A stretch of DNA of 64,000 bases. Source: Paenibacillus antri. Lineage in GTDB: Bacteria; Bacillota; Bacilli; Paenibacillales; YIM-B00363. Shown in pieces: positions 24,492 to 32,945 of the stretch (position 1 is the stretch's first letter; every line of letters begins with the position of its first letter). The translations under genes were made by a program, and so were the position numbers. Below the pieces are notes generated by a model. The model was not told the DNA's origin, searched no databases, and saw nothing but the letters and a program-made list of their open reading frames with translations. Location: assembly GCF_005765165.1 (NCBI RefSeq), contig NZ_VCIW01000015.1:62001-126000 (forward strand), given 5' to 3'.

Positions 24492-25124
24492 GTGGTCAAA
24501 AGGTTTTCCGAATCCGAGAAGGAGTCTATTCGCAGCAAGCTAATAGCCGTAGGCCGAGAGCTGTTCGCGGAACGCGGCTTGCAAAAAACCGGCGTAGCCG
24601 AAATTACGTCTCGCGCGGGTATCGCGCAAGGCACGTTTTATTTGTTTTTCGAAAGCAAGGAAGCGTTGTTTTTCGAAATTTTGCAGCGGGAGGAAGAGAG
24701 CATCCGAACGTCGCTTTTCGACGAGCATCTGTCGGGCGACGGTCGCGTTACGCGAGAGGGATTCGAACGATTTCTGACGGACTCGTTGTTTTCGATCCGG
24801 CGCCACCCGCTGATCCGTCACCTCTACGACGAACGGACGATGGAATCGCTGTTTCGCAAGCTTCCGCCGGAAACGTTAGCCGCCCATGCTTCTAAAGACG
24901 AAGAGACGCTTCTCCCGTTCATCGACCGAGGACGGCGGGAAGGATGGCTCGTTCCGGCGGAGCCGAGCGCGATCGTAAACCTCATTCGTTCGGCGGTGCT
25001 GCTATCGTTCCAAAGGGAGCGCATCGGGGAACCGTCGTACGACGCGACGCTTCGCTTGTTGGCGCACTGTATCGCATGCGGTTTAATTCTGGAGGAGGGC
25101 GACAACGATGCGTCTTCGCGTTGA
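24492..25124 (+). CDS. TetR-family transcriptional repressor
   Basis: The 210-residue protein has the TetR helix-turn-helix near residues 10-55: FSESEKESIRSKLIAVGRELFAERGLQKTGVAEITSRAGIAQGTFYLFFESKEALF (in pieces). The frame is open from an ATG at 24453, but that codon lies inside the operator and has no ribosome site. GTG 24492, with GGTGG at 24478-24482, gives the N-terminus VVKRFSESEKE typical of this Bacillales TetR group. It probably represses its own operon until a toxic ligand binds its variable C-terminal half. It overlaps the ABC ATPase gene by 17 bases. Confidence 0.88.
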   Translation: MVKRFSESEKESIRSKLIAVGRELFAERGLQKTGVAEITSRAGIAQGTFYLFFESKEALFFEILQREEESIRTSLFDEHLSGDGRVTREGFERFLTDSLFSIRRHPLIRHLYDERTMESLFRKLPPETLAAHASKDEETLLPFIDRGRREGWLVPAEPSAIVNLIRSAVLLSFQRERIGEPSYDATLRLLAHCIACGLILEEGDNDASSR

Positions 25125-25971
25125 GGGGCTGCAATATACGTATCCGGGGGCGTCCGAACCGACGCTGCGCGGCATCGATCTCGAGGCGGAGGAAGGCGAG
25201 ATTATCGGCATCCTCGGCGCGTCCGGCGCCGGCAAGACGACGCTGCAACGGGTGTTGATCGGTTTGCTTCCGGGGTACGAAGGAGGGGTATACGCGTTCG
25301 GAGCGGAGATCTCCTCGCTGGGAAGAGAATACAACGAGCGAATCGGCGTCGCGTTCGAGTTTCCTAATTTTTATCAACGGCTTACGGCCGCGGAAAATTT
25401 GCGATTTTTCCGTTCCTTATATCGTTCGCCCGGCCCTTCCGTCGAAGCGCTGCTCGCTTCCGTCGGTTTGGCGGAAGACGCCGGCAAACGCGTGTCTTCC
25501 TTCTCTAAAGGCATGCGCATGCGCCTGAATTTCTGTCGAGCGCTGGTGAACGATCCGGAGGTATTGTTTCTGGACGAACCGACGTCGGGGCTCGATCCGG
25601 AGAACGCCAGGCGGATGAAGGATTCGATTCTCGCCTTGAAGACGCGCGGGAAGGCGGTGCTGCTGACGACGCATAACATGGCGTTAGCGGAGGAGCTGTG
25701 CGATCGAATCGCTTGGCTCGAAGGAGGCCGGTTCCGATTGTTCGACAGTCCGGCGTCGTTGAAGTCGGGGCGAGGCGCCCGACGCGTGCGCGTCGAATAC
25801 GCGGACGGCGGCGCGGTCCGAAGGGCGGAATTCGATCTAGCGTCGCTCGGCGACGACGGCGGCTTCGCCAAGCTGCTCCGAAGCGGCGTCATCCTGACGA
25901 TGCATACGACGGAGGCGTCGCTCGAAGACGTGCTGTTGGATTCGTCCCGGGAAGGGAGACGATCGTCGTGA
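25108..25971 (+). CDS. ABC exporter ATP-binding protein
   Basis: The 287-residue ATPase has Walker A GASGAGKTT (about 38-46), Q-loop FEFPNFYQRLTAAENL, signature FSKGMRMRLNFCRAL, Walker B VLFLDEPTSGLDPEN and H-loop TTHNMALAEELCDR, followed by a short C-terminal domain. The DrrA/CcmA-like layout is that of drug or lipid exporters. It is translationally coupled on both sides: it begins 17 bases inside tetR and its stop overlaps the permease start (GTGA). Confidence 0.93.
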   Translation: MRLRVEGLQYTYPGASEPTLRGIDLEAEEGEIIGILGASGAGKTTLQRVLIGLLPGYEGGVYAFGAEISSLGREYNERIGVAFEFPNFYQRLTAAENLRFFRSLYRSPGPSVEALLASVGLAEDAGKRVSSFSKGMRMRLNFCRALVNDPEVLFLDEPTSGLDPENARRMKDSILALKTRGKAVLLTTHNMALAEELCDRIAWLEGGRFRLFDSPASLKSGRGARRVRVEYADGGAVRRAEFDLASLGDDGGFAKLLRSGVILTMHTTEASLEDVLLDSSREGRRSS

Positions 25972-26669
25972 TTCGATTGCGCTCCGCGCTCCTGTTCGAT
26001 GCGCGGCTGCAAGCCCGGCACGGATTTTATGCAGCGTACGCGATCGTGTCGCTCTTGTATGTCGCGATGCTCCGCGCCTTGCCGGAAGCATGGAGGGAGC
26101 TCGCGCATCTGCTCGCGACATTCTCCGATCCGGCCGCGCTCGGCTTCTACTTTGTTGGGGGACTTGTGCTTTTGGAGAAGCAGCAGCGTCTCTTCGACCC
26201 GCTGTTCGCCACGCCCTACGCGGCGTCGGAATACGTTCTGTCGAAGACGGCGACGTTGACCGGGCTGTCCGCCGCCGCGATCGTCGCCGTGCGCCTCGGC
26301 GCGTTCGGCTTCGAAGGACGATGGGCGTTGTTTTTGTACGGGTCCGTCGCGACGGCCGCTTTCTTCACCCTGCTCGGTCTCGGCATCGCCGTAAGCTGCC
26401 GTACGCTGAACGGCTATTTCGTCGCCTCGACCGTATATACGTCCGTCTTCGCCCTCCCGCTCGTCGAGCCGTTGGGGCTTGCGTCCTGGCCCGCGCTGTC
26501 GATGCTGCCTACGCACGCGTCCCTGCTCGCCCTGGAATCCGCGTTCGGCCCCGAACCGACGGTTCGAACGACGATATACGTCGTCGTCTGGTTGGCCGGA
26601 TGGACGGTCGCGGCGTACGCATGGGCGCTGCGGCGGCTAACGAGGGAGAGGGAGGCGGGCGCCGAATGA
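25968..26669 (+). CDS. ABC exporter permease, first subunit
   Basis: The 233-residue protein has six predicted membrane helices, with IRLRSALLFDARLQARHGFYAAYAIVSLLYVAMLRALP at the N-terminus. It starts at GTG 25968 in the ATPase stop. The ATPase plus two unequal small permeases is the arrangement of the Rv2686c-Rv2688c-type exporter annotated as fluoroquinolone export; the substrate here is not known. Confidence 0.85.
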   Translation: MIRLRSALLFDARLQARHGFYAAYAIVSLLYVAMLRALPEAWRELAHLLATFSDPAALGFYFVGGLVLLEKQQRLFDPLFATPYAASEYVLSKTATLTGLSAAAIVAVRLGAFGFEGRWALFLYGSVATAAFFTLLGLGIAVSCRTLNGYFVASTVYTSVFALPLVEPLGLASWPALSMLPTHASLLALESAFGPEPTVRTTIYVVVWLAGWTVAAYAWALRRLTREREAGAE

Positions 26670-27394
26670 TCTGGCTGCGAATGTCCGTCGTCGACGCGAA
26701 GCAGACGCTGCGCGATCCGATGCTGTTCTTTATGACGGCCGCCCCGTTGCTCATCTTGGCGGCGCTGCGTTACGCGGCTCCTTACGGGCTCTCGCTGCTG
26801 CCGGGCGATCCGGAATCCGGCGCGCTCGACTTCGCGGCGATCGTCTCGGCCGTCGCCTTGCTGCTCGTGCCGCTGCTGCCGGGAACGATGGCGGGGCTGC
26901 TGCTGCTCGACGAACGAGACGAACGCCTCGTGGCGGCGCTGGCGGTAACCCCGCTGCGGAAGAGCGGTTACTTCGGGTACCGTTTGGCCTTTCCGTTCGT
27001 CTTGTCCGCCGGGTACGCGGCGGCGCTGCCTTCCGCCTCGGGGCTATTGCCGCCGGGGGCGAACGCCTTATCGCTGGCGCCGTCGCTCTTCGCCGCCGCG
27101 GCGCTCGCGCCGATGTTCGCCGTTCTGATGGGCGCGCTGGCCGCGAATAAGCTGGAAGGACTCGCCGTCTCGAAGCTGTCCGGCTGGGTCGTCTTCGCTC
27201 CCGCGCTGCTGCTTGCGCCGGAACCCGCGCAATGGGTCGGGGCGCTCGTACCGACGTATTGGATCGCGAAGTCCTACGTTTCGGCGGCGAGCGGAGACGC
27301 CGCAGCCGCGTATGGATGGGGAATAGGGGCATTATTATACCTCGTCGCTTTGTTTGTCTGGCTGTTCGGAAAATACTTGCGCCGGATCGAGTAA
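26666..27394 (+). CDS. ABC exporter permease, second subunit
   Basis: The 242-residue protein has six predicted helices and opens MIWLRMSVVDAKQTLRDPMLFFMTAAPLLILAALRY, a form common to the second permease of Rv2686c-type exporters. It begins in the previous stop (ATGA). The frame is open upstream, but that part is antisense-like and overlaps the first permease. With the TetR, ATPase and first permease it completes a self-regulated export operon. Confidence 0.85.
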   Translation: MIWLRMSVVDAKQTLRDPMLFFMTAAPLLILAALRYAAPYGLSLLPGDPESGALDFAAIVSAVALLLVPLLPGTMAGLLLLDERDERLVAALAVTPLRKSGYFGYRLAFPFVLSAGYAAALPSASGLLPPGANALSLAPSLFAAAALAPMFAVLMGALAANKLEGLAVSKLSGWVVFAPALLLAPEPAQWVGALVPTYWIAKSYVSAASGDAAAAYGWGIGALLYLVALFVWLFGKYLRRIE

Positions 27395-27476
27395 TGCTGC
27401 AACCTTCGTACCGCTTCCTACCGTCTAGGAGGTAACCGGAAATCCGGGAACGATTAGGAAAAAGGCGGGGGTCGCG

Positions 27477-28496
27477 ATGCAACGGAAACGGAAATGGGAA
27501 GGGAAAAAGTGGATAGCGGTCGCGCTGCTGGCGTTGGCGGCGCTGACGGCGGGCTGCAGCGGCAGCGGCGGATCGAGCGCCGACCGCGCGTCGAGCGGAA
27601 CGGCGGAGATGGCGTCGTCCGAGTCGGCGAACGTCGCGATGGAGACGCCGGCGGAGGCGCCGATGGCGGACATGATGTACTCCAAAGCGGAAGAAGGGGC
27701 GGCCGCCGGCGAAGGCGCGTCGAGCGGGGACGCCGTTTTGGCGGGAGGCGCCGCGCCAAGCGGGACGGCCGTCGCGCCGGTCGCCGCGCAAGGACGGATG
27801 CTCATCTACAAGGCGAACGTAACGATGGAGGTAGAGAGCTACGCCGACACGTATACGGCGGTGCAAAACTTAATCCACTTGTCCGGCGGCTATTTGCTTC
27901 AGTTTTCGGAGCAAGCCGGCGGCTCGGAGAAGTCGGGGCTGTTCACGATCAAGGTACCGGCCGCGGACTTCGGCGGATTCATGGATCGGCTGGAGGAAAT
28001 CCCGAACGCGGGACTCAATCGCAGTATGAACGCGCAGGACGTGTCCGAGGAATTCGTGGACCTGGAAGCCCGGTTGAAGGCGAAAGAGCTCGTCGAGTCC
28101 AGATATTTGAAATACATGGAGCAGGCGAGCCGGTCGGAGGATCTGATCCGGTACACGAACGAGCTCGCGGCCATCCAGGAGGAGATCGAACGGCTGAAGG
28201 GACGGATGCGTTACCTGCAGCAAAACGTCGACTTCTCCACGATCGAGCTGCGCGTCTACGAGCGGTCCGGCCTCGGTCTGGCGAGCCAAGGCGGCGACGC
28301 GACGCTGGCCGAAAAAATGAGCGCGGCATTGAAGAGCAGCCTGAACGCGCTCGTCGTCGTCGCGGAAGGCGTCATGATCGTCGTCGCCGGCGCCCTGCCC
28401 GTGATCGTCGTCGCGATCCTCGTCGGAACGCCAATATACTGGTTCGTTCGACGGCGAAAAGCAAAAAACGAAAAAAACCGACCCTTAATTCCATAA
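27477..28496 (+). CDS. DUF4349 lipoprotein
   Basis: The 339-residue lipoprotein has the lipobox LTAGC (Cys near residue 27) and a low-complexity Ala/Ser/Glu linker (about 30-105). The DUF4349 domain follows: MLIYKANVTMEVESYADTYTAVQNLIHLSGGYLLQF, the FTIKVPAADFGGFMDRLEEI strand-helix, a coiled coil (about 190-250), then IELRVYERSG and a C-terminal membrane helix (about 290-325) with a basic tail. The protein is anchored at both ends. Function unknown. AGGAAAAAGGCGGGGG lies ahead of ATG 27477. Confidence 0.88.
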   Translation: MQRKRKWEGKKWIAVALLALAALTAGCSGSGGSSADRASSGTAEMASSESANVAMETPAEAPMADMMYSKAEEGAAAGEGASSGDAVLAGGAAPSGTAVAPVAAQGRMLIYKANVTMEVESYADTYTAVQNLIHLSGGYLLQFSEQAGGSEKSGLFTIKVPAADFGGFMDRLEEIPNAGLNRSMNAQDVSEEFVDLEARLKAKELVESRYLKYMEQASRSEDLIRYTNELAAIQEEIERLKGRMRYLQQNVDFSTIELRVYERSGLGLASQGGDATLAEKMSAALKSSLNALVVVAEGVMIVVAGALPVIVVAILVGTPIYWFVRRRKAKNEKNRPLIP

Positions 28497-28507
28497 AATA
28501 TTTTTTT

Positions 28508-28538
28508 GAAATCCTGTTTTTTAAGCAGGATTTTTTCT
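28508..28538 (+). terminator. Rho-independent terminator before the division cluster
   Basis: AAATCCTG at 28509-28516 pairs with CAGGATTT at 28526-28533, followed by TTTTC. It isolates the DUF4349 gene from mraZ. Confidence 0.85.
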
Positions 28539-28560
28539 TTTGTCATCGAATTTGAGTAAA

Positions 28561-28610
28561 AGTGGTGGAAAGTGGGGGTAAGTGGGGGATAAGGGTGAGT
28601 AGGTGGTGAA
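28561..28610 (+). promoter_or_regulatory. MraZ box array: five G-rich 10-bp units
   Basis: The DNA reads AGTGGTGGAA, AGTGGGGGTA, AGTGGGGGAT, AAGGGTGAGT, AGGTGGTGAA at 28561, 28571, 28581, 28591 and 28601: a strict 10-bp period. MraZ is known to bind repeated TGGGN motifs spaced by 5 bases (one helical turn) ahead of its own gene. The array ends 6 bases before the mraZ start, so binding would block transcription or the ribosome site. Confidence 0.75.
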
Positions 28611-28616
28611 GTCGGT

Positions 28617-29054
28617 ATGTTCATGGGTGAATTTCAACATAGCGTTGATGATAAGGGCCGCATGATCATCCCGGCGAAATTCCGCGACGAGCTCGGTTCT
28701 TCCTTCGTGATGACCCGCGGCCTCGATCAATGTTTGTTCGTATACCCGATGTCGGAGTGGGCGGTCATGGAACAGAAGCTGAAGTCCCTGTCGCTTATGA
28801 AGTCCGACGCGCGCGCGTTCACCCGGTTTTTCTTCTCCGGGGCGGTCGAATGCGAGCTGGACAAACAGGGAAGGGTAAATATACCAAGCAATCTCCGGGA
28901 GCACGCGAAGCTCGACAAGGATTGCGTCGTCATCGGCGTCTCCACCCGCGTGGAAATTTGGGGCAAAGAAGCTTGGGAAGCGTACTCTCAGCAGTCGGAG
29001 GAATCCTTCAACGAAATCGCCGAGAAGCTGGTCGATTTCAACTTCGATCTGTAA
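28617..29054 (+). CDS. mraZ: Transcriptional regulator MraZ
   Basis: The 145-residue protein has two SpoVT/AbrB-like domains (about 5-50 and 76-120), with [21 protein letters not shown] and then [20 protein letters not shown] as the paired DNA-binding strands. MraZ controls the division and cell-wall cluster that it heads. The start MFMGEFQHS at 28617 is used; an ATG two codons on is also possible. Confidence 0.96.
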   Translation: MFMGEFQHSVDDKGRMIIPAKFRDELGSSFVMTRGLDQCLFVYPMSEWAVMEQKLKSLSLMKSDARAFTRFFFSGAVECELDKQGRVNIPSNLREHAKLDKDCVVIGVSTRVEIWGKEAWEAYSQQSEESFNEIAEKLVDFNFDL

Positions 29055-29080
29055 GCGAGGCAAGGAAAAGGGGTTACAAC

Positions 29081-30013
29081 ATGTTTACACATATAACGGT
29101 GCTTAAAGAAGAGGCGGTCGACGCTCTGGCGGTGAGGCCGGACGGCGTCTACGTCGATTGCACGCTCGGGGGAGCCGGGCACAGCGCGATGATCGCCTCC
29201 CGCTTAAGCGGCGCCGGGCGCCTGATCGCCTTCGATCAAGACGACGCGGCGCTCGCTCACGCCGGCGAGGTCCTAGCGAAGTACGGAGACCGGGTGACGT
29301 TCGTTCGGTCCAACTTCCGAAGGCTGAAGGAGAAGCTGGCGGAGCTGGGAATCGAGAAGGTCGACGGCGTGTTATTCGATCTCGGCGTGTCGTCGCCGCA
29401 GCTGGACGAAGCCGATCGAGGCTTCAGCTACCACCATGACGCGGACCTCGACATGCGGATGGACCGCAGCGGCGGCATTACCGCTTACGACGTCGTGAAC
29501 GATTGGTCGGAGGCGGAGCTGGCGCGTATCTTGTTCCAGTACGGCGAGGAGAAATTTTCGCGGCGTATCGCTCGCGAGATCGTCGCCGCGAGAGAGAACG
29601 CGCCGATCCGCACGACCGGAGAACTGACTGAGCTGGTGAAGGCGGGCATTCCCGCCGCCGCGAGACGGACGGGGGGGCATCCCGCGAAGCGATCGTTCCA
29701 AGCGATCCGCATCGCCGTCAACGACGAACTCAGGGCGTTCGAAGAGGCGCTCGAGCAAGCGATCGACGTCGCCTCGCCCGGCGGGCGCATCGCCGTCATC
29801 ACGTTCCATTCGCTGGAGGATCGCATTTGCAAGACGGCGTTCGCCGCGAAGCTAGGCAAGTGCATCTGCCCGCCGGATCTTCCGATGTGCGGCTGCGGCG
29901 CGAAGGGCGTGCTGAAGCTCGTCTCCCGCAAGCCCGTGGAGCCGTCGGCGGAAGAGCTGGAGCGCAATCCGAGAGCGCGTTCCGCAAAGCTGAGAGTCGC
30001 TGAGAAGTTGTAG
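29081..30013 (+). CDS. rsmH: 16S rRNA (cytosine1402-N4)-methyltransferase RsmH
   Basis: The 310-residue methyltransferase shows [15 protein letters not shown] (SAM site, about 24-38), [23 protein letters not shown] (about 96-118), the inserted helical domain, and [11 protein letters not shown]-type motif near 248. The C-terminal [13 protein letters not shown] is intact. It modifies the P site of the 30S subunit. AAGGAAAAGGGG precedes ATG 29081, 27 bases behind mraZ. Confidence 0.96.
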   Translation: MFTHITVLKEEAVDALAVRPDGVYVDCTLGGAGHSAMIASRLSGAGRLIAFDQDDAALAHAGEVLAKYGDRVTFVRSNFRRLKEKLAELGIEKVDGVLFDLGVSSPQLDEADRGFSYHHDADLDMRMDRSGGITAYDVVNDWSEAELARILFQYGEEKFSRRIAREIVAARENAPIRTTGELTELVKAGIPAAARRTGGHPAKRSFQAIRIAVNDELRAFEEALEQAIDVASPGGRIAVITFHSLEDRICKTAFAAKLGKCICPPDLPMCGCGAKGVLKLVSRKPVEPSAEELERNPRARSAKLRVAEKL

Positions 30014-30103
30014 AGACGCCGAAGCCTTTTCTGGAAAATAGTACATAAGCCGAAAATCGGGACGCGCCGGCGTCGACCGATTATAATAAGGGGGATTTAT
30101 ATT

Positions 30104-30514
30104 ATGTCCGCATACATACATGGCAGCTTGGCGCTCGACGAGCGCCGGTCGCAGCCCGTCGAGCCGGGCAACAAGCGCAAGCCCGACATCAAGAAGGAGA
30201 CGCGCGCCAAGACGATTTCCGGCGCGGAGAAGCTGGCCTGGATCGGGCTGGTGTTCTTCGTGTGCGGCGTCGCCGGAATCTATCAATTCCGCGAGGCGTC
30301 GAAATACGAGATGAACGCGGAGATCGTGAAGGTAGAAAGAGAGATTCGCGCGTTGGAAGACGAGAGCGCCAAGCTGAAGAACGAGGTCGCTCGACTCGGG
30401 AGCCCGGAGCGCTTGATCGAGATGGGCGTCCAACTCGGACTTGCGGAGCAAGGCAGCGTACCGGCGGCCCAAGCGACGAACGAAACGGCTGTCGCGCTCG
30501 GCGCGGCGGAATAA
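30104..30514 (+). CDS. ftsL: Cell division protein FtsL
   Basis: The 136-residue bitopic protein has a basic cytoplasmic part (1-44), one membrane helix (about 46-64), and an outer leucine-zipper-like coiled coil (REASKYEMNAEIVKVEREIRALEDESAKLKNEVARL, in pieces across 65-100). It pairs with DivIC and DivIB in the divisome and activates FtsW and the PBP. Identification is by position and topology, since FtsL diverges quickly. AAGGGGGA precedes ATG 30104. Confidence 0.85.
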   Translation: MSAYIHGSLALDERRSQPVEPGNKRKPDIKKETRAKTISGAEKLAWIGLVFFVCGVAGIYQFREASKYEMNAEIVKVEREIRALEDESAKLKNEVARLGSPERLIEMGVQLGLAEQGSVPAAQATNETAVALGAAE

Positions 30515-30542
30515 CGGTCATTCGATAAGGTGGGATATACAC

Positions 30543-32858
30543 ATGCCGCAGAAAATTAGAGTGCGTTCGCTCCTGCTCGGGGCAGCGTTCACTCTTCTTT
30601 TTATTTTGCTGATCGGTCGACTCTATTGGCTGCAAGTCGTAGAAGCGTCTTGGCTGACGGCTAAGGCGGAGGCGATGTGGGAGACGGGCGACACGCTCCC
30701 CGCGAAGCGCGGCACGATCTACGATCGTAATATGGAAGTGCTTGCGGGCGACGCCAAGGGCTATAACGTGGTGTTGAATCCGAAGCTCATCAACGAATTG
30801 GGACTGGAGCGCGAGGTGGCCCGAGGGCTGTCGGAAGTGATCGGCGTCAGCGAATCGTTCCTGCTCGAGCAGGCGACGAATCGGGATGCGAACGGCAATT
30901 TCCGCATCTACCGGCAGATCGGCAACGAAGGCCGCAAGCTGACCGAGGAGAAGGCGCAAGCCGTCCGCGACTGGAAGGCGGCGTTCGTCGAGAAGCACGG
31001 CATCAAAGGGAACAACTGGCAGGGCGTCACGCTCGAGGAAGATCAGGCGCGATTTTATCCTAAAGGCTCCTTAGGCGCGCACGTAATCGGATTCGTCAAC
31101 AAGAACGGGGACCCCGGCTCGGGGCTCGAGCTTGCGATGGACGAGCTGCTGCGCGGCACGCCGGGATCGATCGCGTACGAGAAAGACCGCCTCGGCCGCA
31201 AGCTCCCGGATTCGAAGCCGGAGCTGATCCAGCCGGTGGACGGCCAGAGCCTCGTGCTGACGATCGATCAGACGATCCAGCATTACACCGAGACGGCGCT
31301 GAAGAAGAGCTACGATCAGTACAAGCCGAAGAACATGACCGCCATCGCCGTCGATCCGCGGACGATGGAGGTGCTCGCGTTGGCGAACTTCCCGACGTTC
31401 GATCCGAACGAATATTGGAAGTACGACCAGAAGGATTTTAAGAACATGGCGATCCAGTCGCGTTACGAGCCGGGTTCGACGTTCAAGCTCGTGACGTTGA
31501 CGGCGGCGGTCGATCAAGGCGTGTTCGATCCGAACGCTACATACAAATCCGGCTCGATCCGAGTGCCGGGGCGAACGCTGAACGACCACCGCCGCGGCGG
31601 GTGGGGCGACATCACGTATTTGGAAGGGCTGCTGCGCTCGAGTAACGTCGCCTTCGTCAAGCTCGGATACGAGACGCTCGGCGAGAAGCTGCTGCGCGAC
31701 TATATCGAGAAATTCGGATTTTCGCGCAAGACGGGCATCGACTTGCCGGGGGAAGTCGGAGGTTTGATCGACTTCAAATATCCGGCGGAAATCGCGACGA
31801 CGACGTACGGTCAAGGCGGCGCCATCGTAACGCCGATCCAGCAATTGGCCGCTTACGCGGCGATCGCGAGCGGCGGCAAGCTGATGCAGCCGCACGTCGT
31901 CAAGAAGGTCGTCGACTCCGCGACGGGCGAGGTGCTCTCCGAGACGAAGCCGAAGGTCGTCGGCCAGGTCGTGTCGGAGGACGTCGCGAAGCAGGTAACG
32001 GAGTACTTGAAGCAAGTCGTGTCGGACGACCGCGGCACCGGCCGGCGCGCGCGGATCGAAGGATACGAGGTCGCGGGCAAGACGGGAACGGCGAACGTCG
32101 TCGTGAACGGCGGCTATTCGGCGGACACGTGGGTCGTGTCGTTCATCGGCTACGCGCCCGCCGACGATCCGCGCATCGCGGTGGCGATCATCGCGGACCA
32201 ACCGGATCTCGGCGGCGATTCGAACCGCGCCGGCGAAGTGACGGGGGCCGTCTTCAAGGAGATCGTCTCGCAGAGTCTCCGTTATATGGGCGTGAAGCCG
32301 GATACGGAGCTGCCGTCGGCGCTTGCCGCGTCGGGCGGCGACGCGCTCTCCGCGGTGCCGGACTTGATCGGGCTCGCGCCGGATGCGGCTGTCAAGGAGC
32401 TTGACGCGCGCGGCTTCGGCGCGCGGCTCGTCGGCGACGGCGCGAAGGTCGTCGGTCAGTATCCCGCGGCGGGCGAGAAGGTAGCGGGTTCGACGCAAAT
32501 TTTCTTACTGACGGTGCCGCAGGAGGAAGCGCCCGTTCCGGACGTTATCGGCGCGAGCTTACGCGATGTCGTGCAGCTGTGCGCGCTGCTGGGCCTGAAG
32601 TGCGACGCGCAAGGCGAAGGTTACGTCATCAAGCAGGAGCTGGCGGAAGAAGGCGGCGCCGCGACGCTGCGCGTGAAGCTGGAGCCGCTCGGGAAAGCCG
32701 CGAGCGGCGGCGCGACGGAAGACGGCTCGGGCGAGGCGTCGGACGACGGCGCCGGCGGGGAAGGCGAAGCCGACTCCGACGCCCCGGACGCGAACGCCGA
32801 CGAAGAAGCGCCGCCGGAAGACGGCGGCGAGGCGGAAGGCGAAGGCGCCCCCGTGTAA
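30543..32858 (+). CDS. pbpB: Penicillin-binding protein 2B, division-specific transpeptidase
   Basis: The 771-residue class B PBP has one membrane helix (about 8-28), a dimerisation domain, and the transpeptidase with STFK (Ser near 312), SSN (near 364) and KTGTA (near 510). Two PASTA domains follow (about 600-665, 665-725). The last 45-50 residues are an Asp/Glu/Gly/Ala-rich acidic tail not typical of Bacillus PBP2B. It cross-links septal peptidoglycan with SpoVE/FtsW and is anchored in the divisome by FtsL. ATG 30543 follows AAGGTGGGA. Confidence 0.95.
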   Translation: MPQKIRVRSLLLGAAFTLLFILLIGRLYWLQVVEASWLTAKAEAMWETGDTLPAKRGTIYDRNMEVLAGDAKGYNVVLNPKLINELGLEREVARGLSEVIGVSESFLLEQATNRDANGNFRIYRQIGNEGRKLTEEKAQAVRDWKAAFVEKHGIKGNNWQGVTLEEDQARFYPKGSLGAHVIGFVNKNGDPGSGLELAMDELLRGTPGSIAYEKDRLGRKLPDSKPELIQPVDGQSLVLTIDQTIQHYTETALKKSYDQYKPKNMTAIAVDPRTMEVLALANFPTFDPNEYWKYDQKDFKNMAIQSRYEPGSTFKLVTLTAAVDQGVFDPNATYKSGSIRVPGRTLNDHRRGGWGDITYLEGLLRSSNVAFVKLGYETLGEKLLRDYIEKFGFSRKTGIDLPGEVGGLIDFKYPAEIATTTYGQGGAIVTPIQQLAAYAAIASGGKLMQPHVVKKVVDSATGEVLSETKPKVVGQVVSEDVAKQVTEYLKQVVSDDRGTGRRARIEGYEVAGKTGTANVVVNGGYSADTWVVSFIGYAPADDPRIAVAIIADQPDLGGDSNRAGEVTGAVFKEIVSQSLRYMGVKPDTELPSALAASGGDALSAVPDLIGLAPDAAVKELDARGFGARLVGDGAKVVGQYPAAGEKVAGSTQIFLLTVPQEEAPVPDVIGASLRDVVQLCALLGLKCDAQGEGYVIKQELAEEGGAATLRVKLEPLGKAASGGATEDGSGEASDDGAGGEGEADSDAPDANADEEAPPEDGGEAEGEGAPV

Positions 32859-32945
32859 TAGGCTTGTTCTACCCCCCGTACGACTTGAATAGTCTAAATC
32901 TAGGAACATTGTAGACGGGCTTTTCGAGTGAAGGGGAGGGTGGAC

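Noticed and set aside
32880-32925. Sigma-E promoter before spoVD
   Set aside because: GAATAGT resembles a -35, but the -10 candidate matches only about half of CATACAAT.
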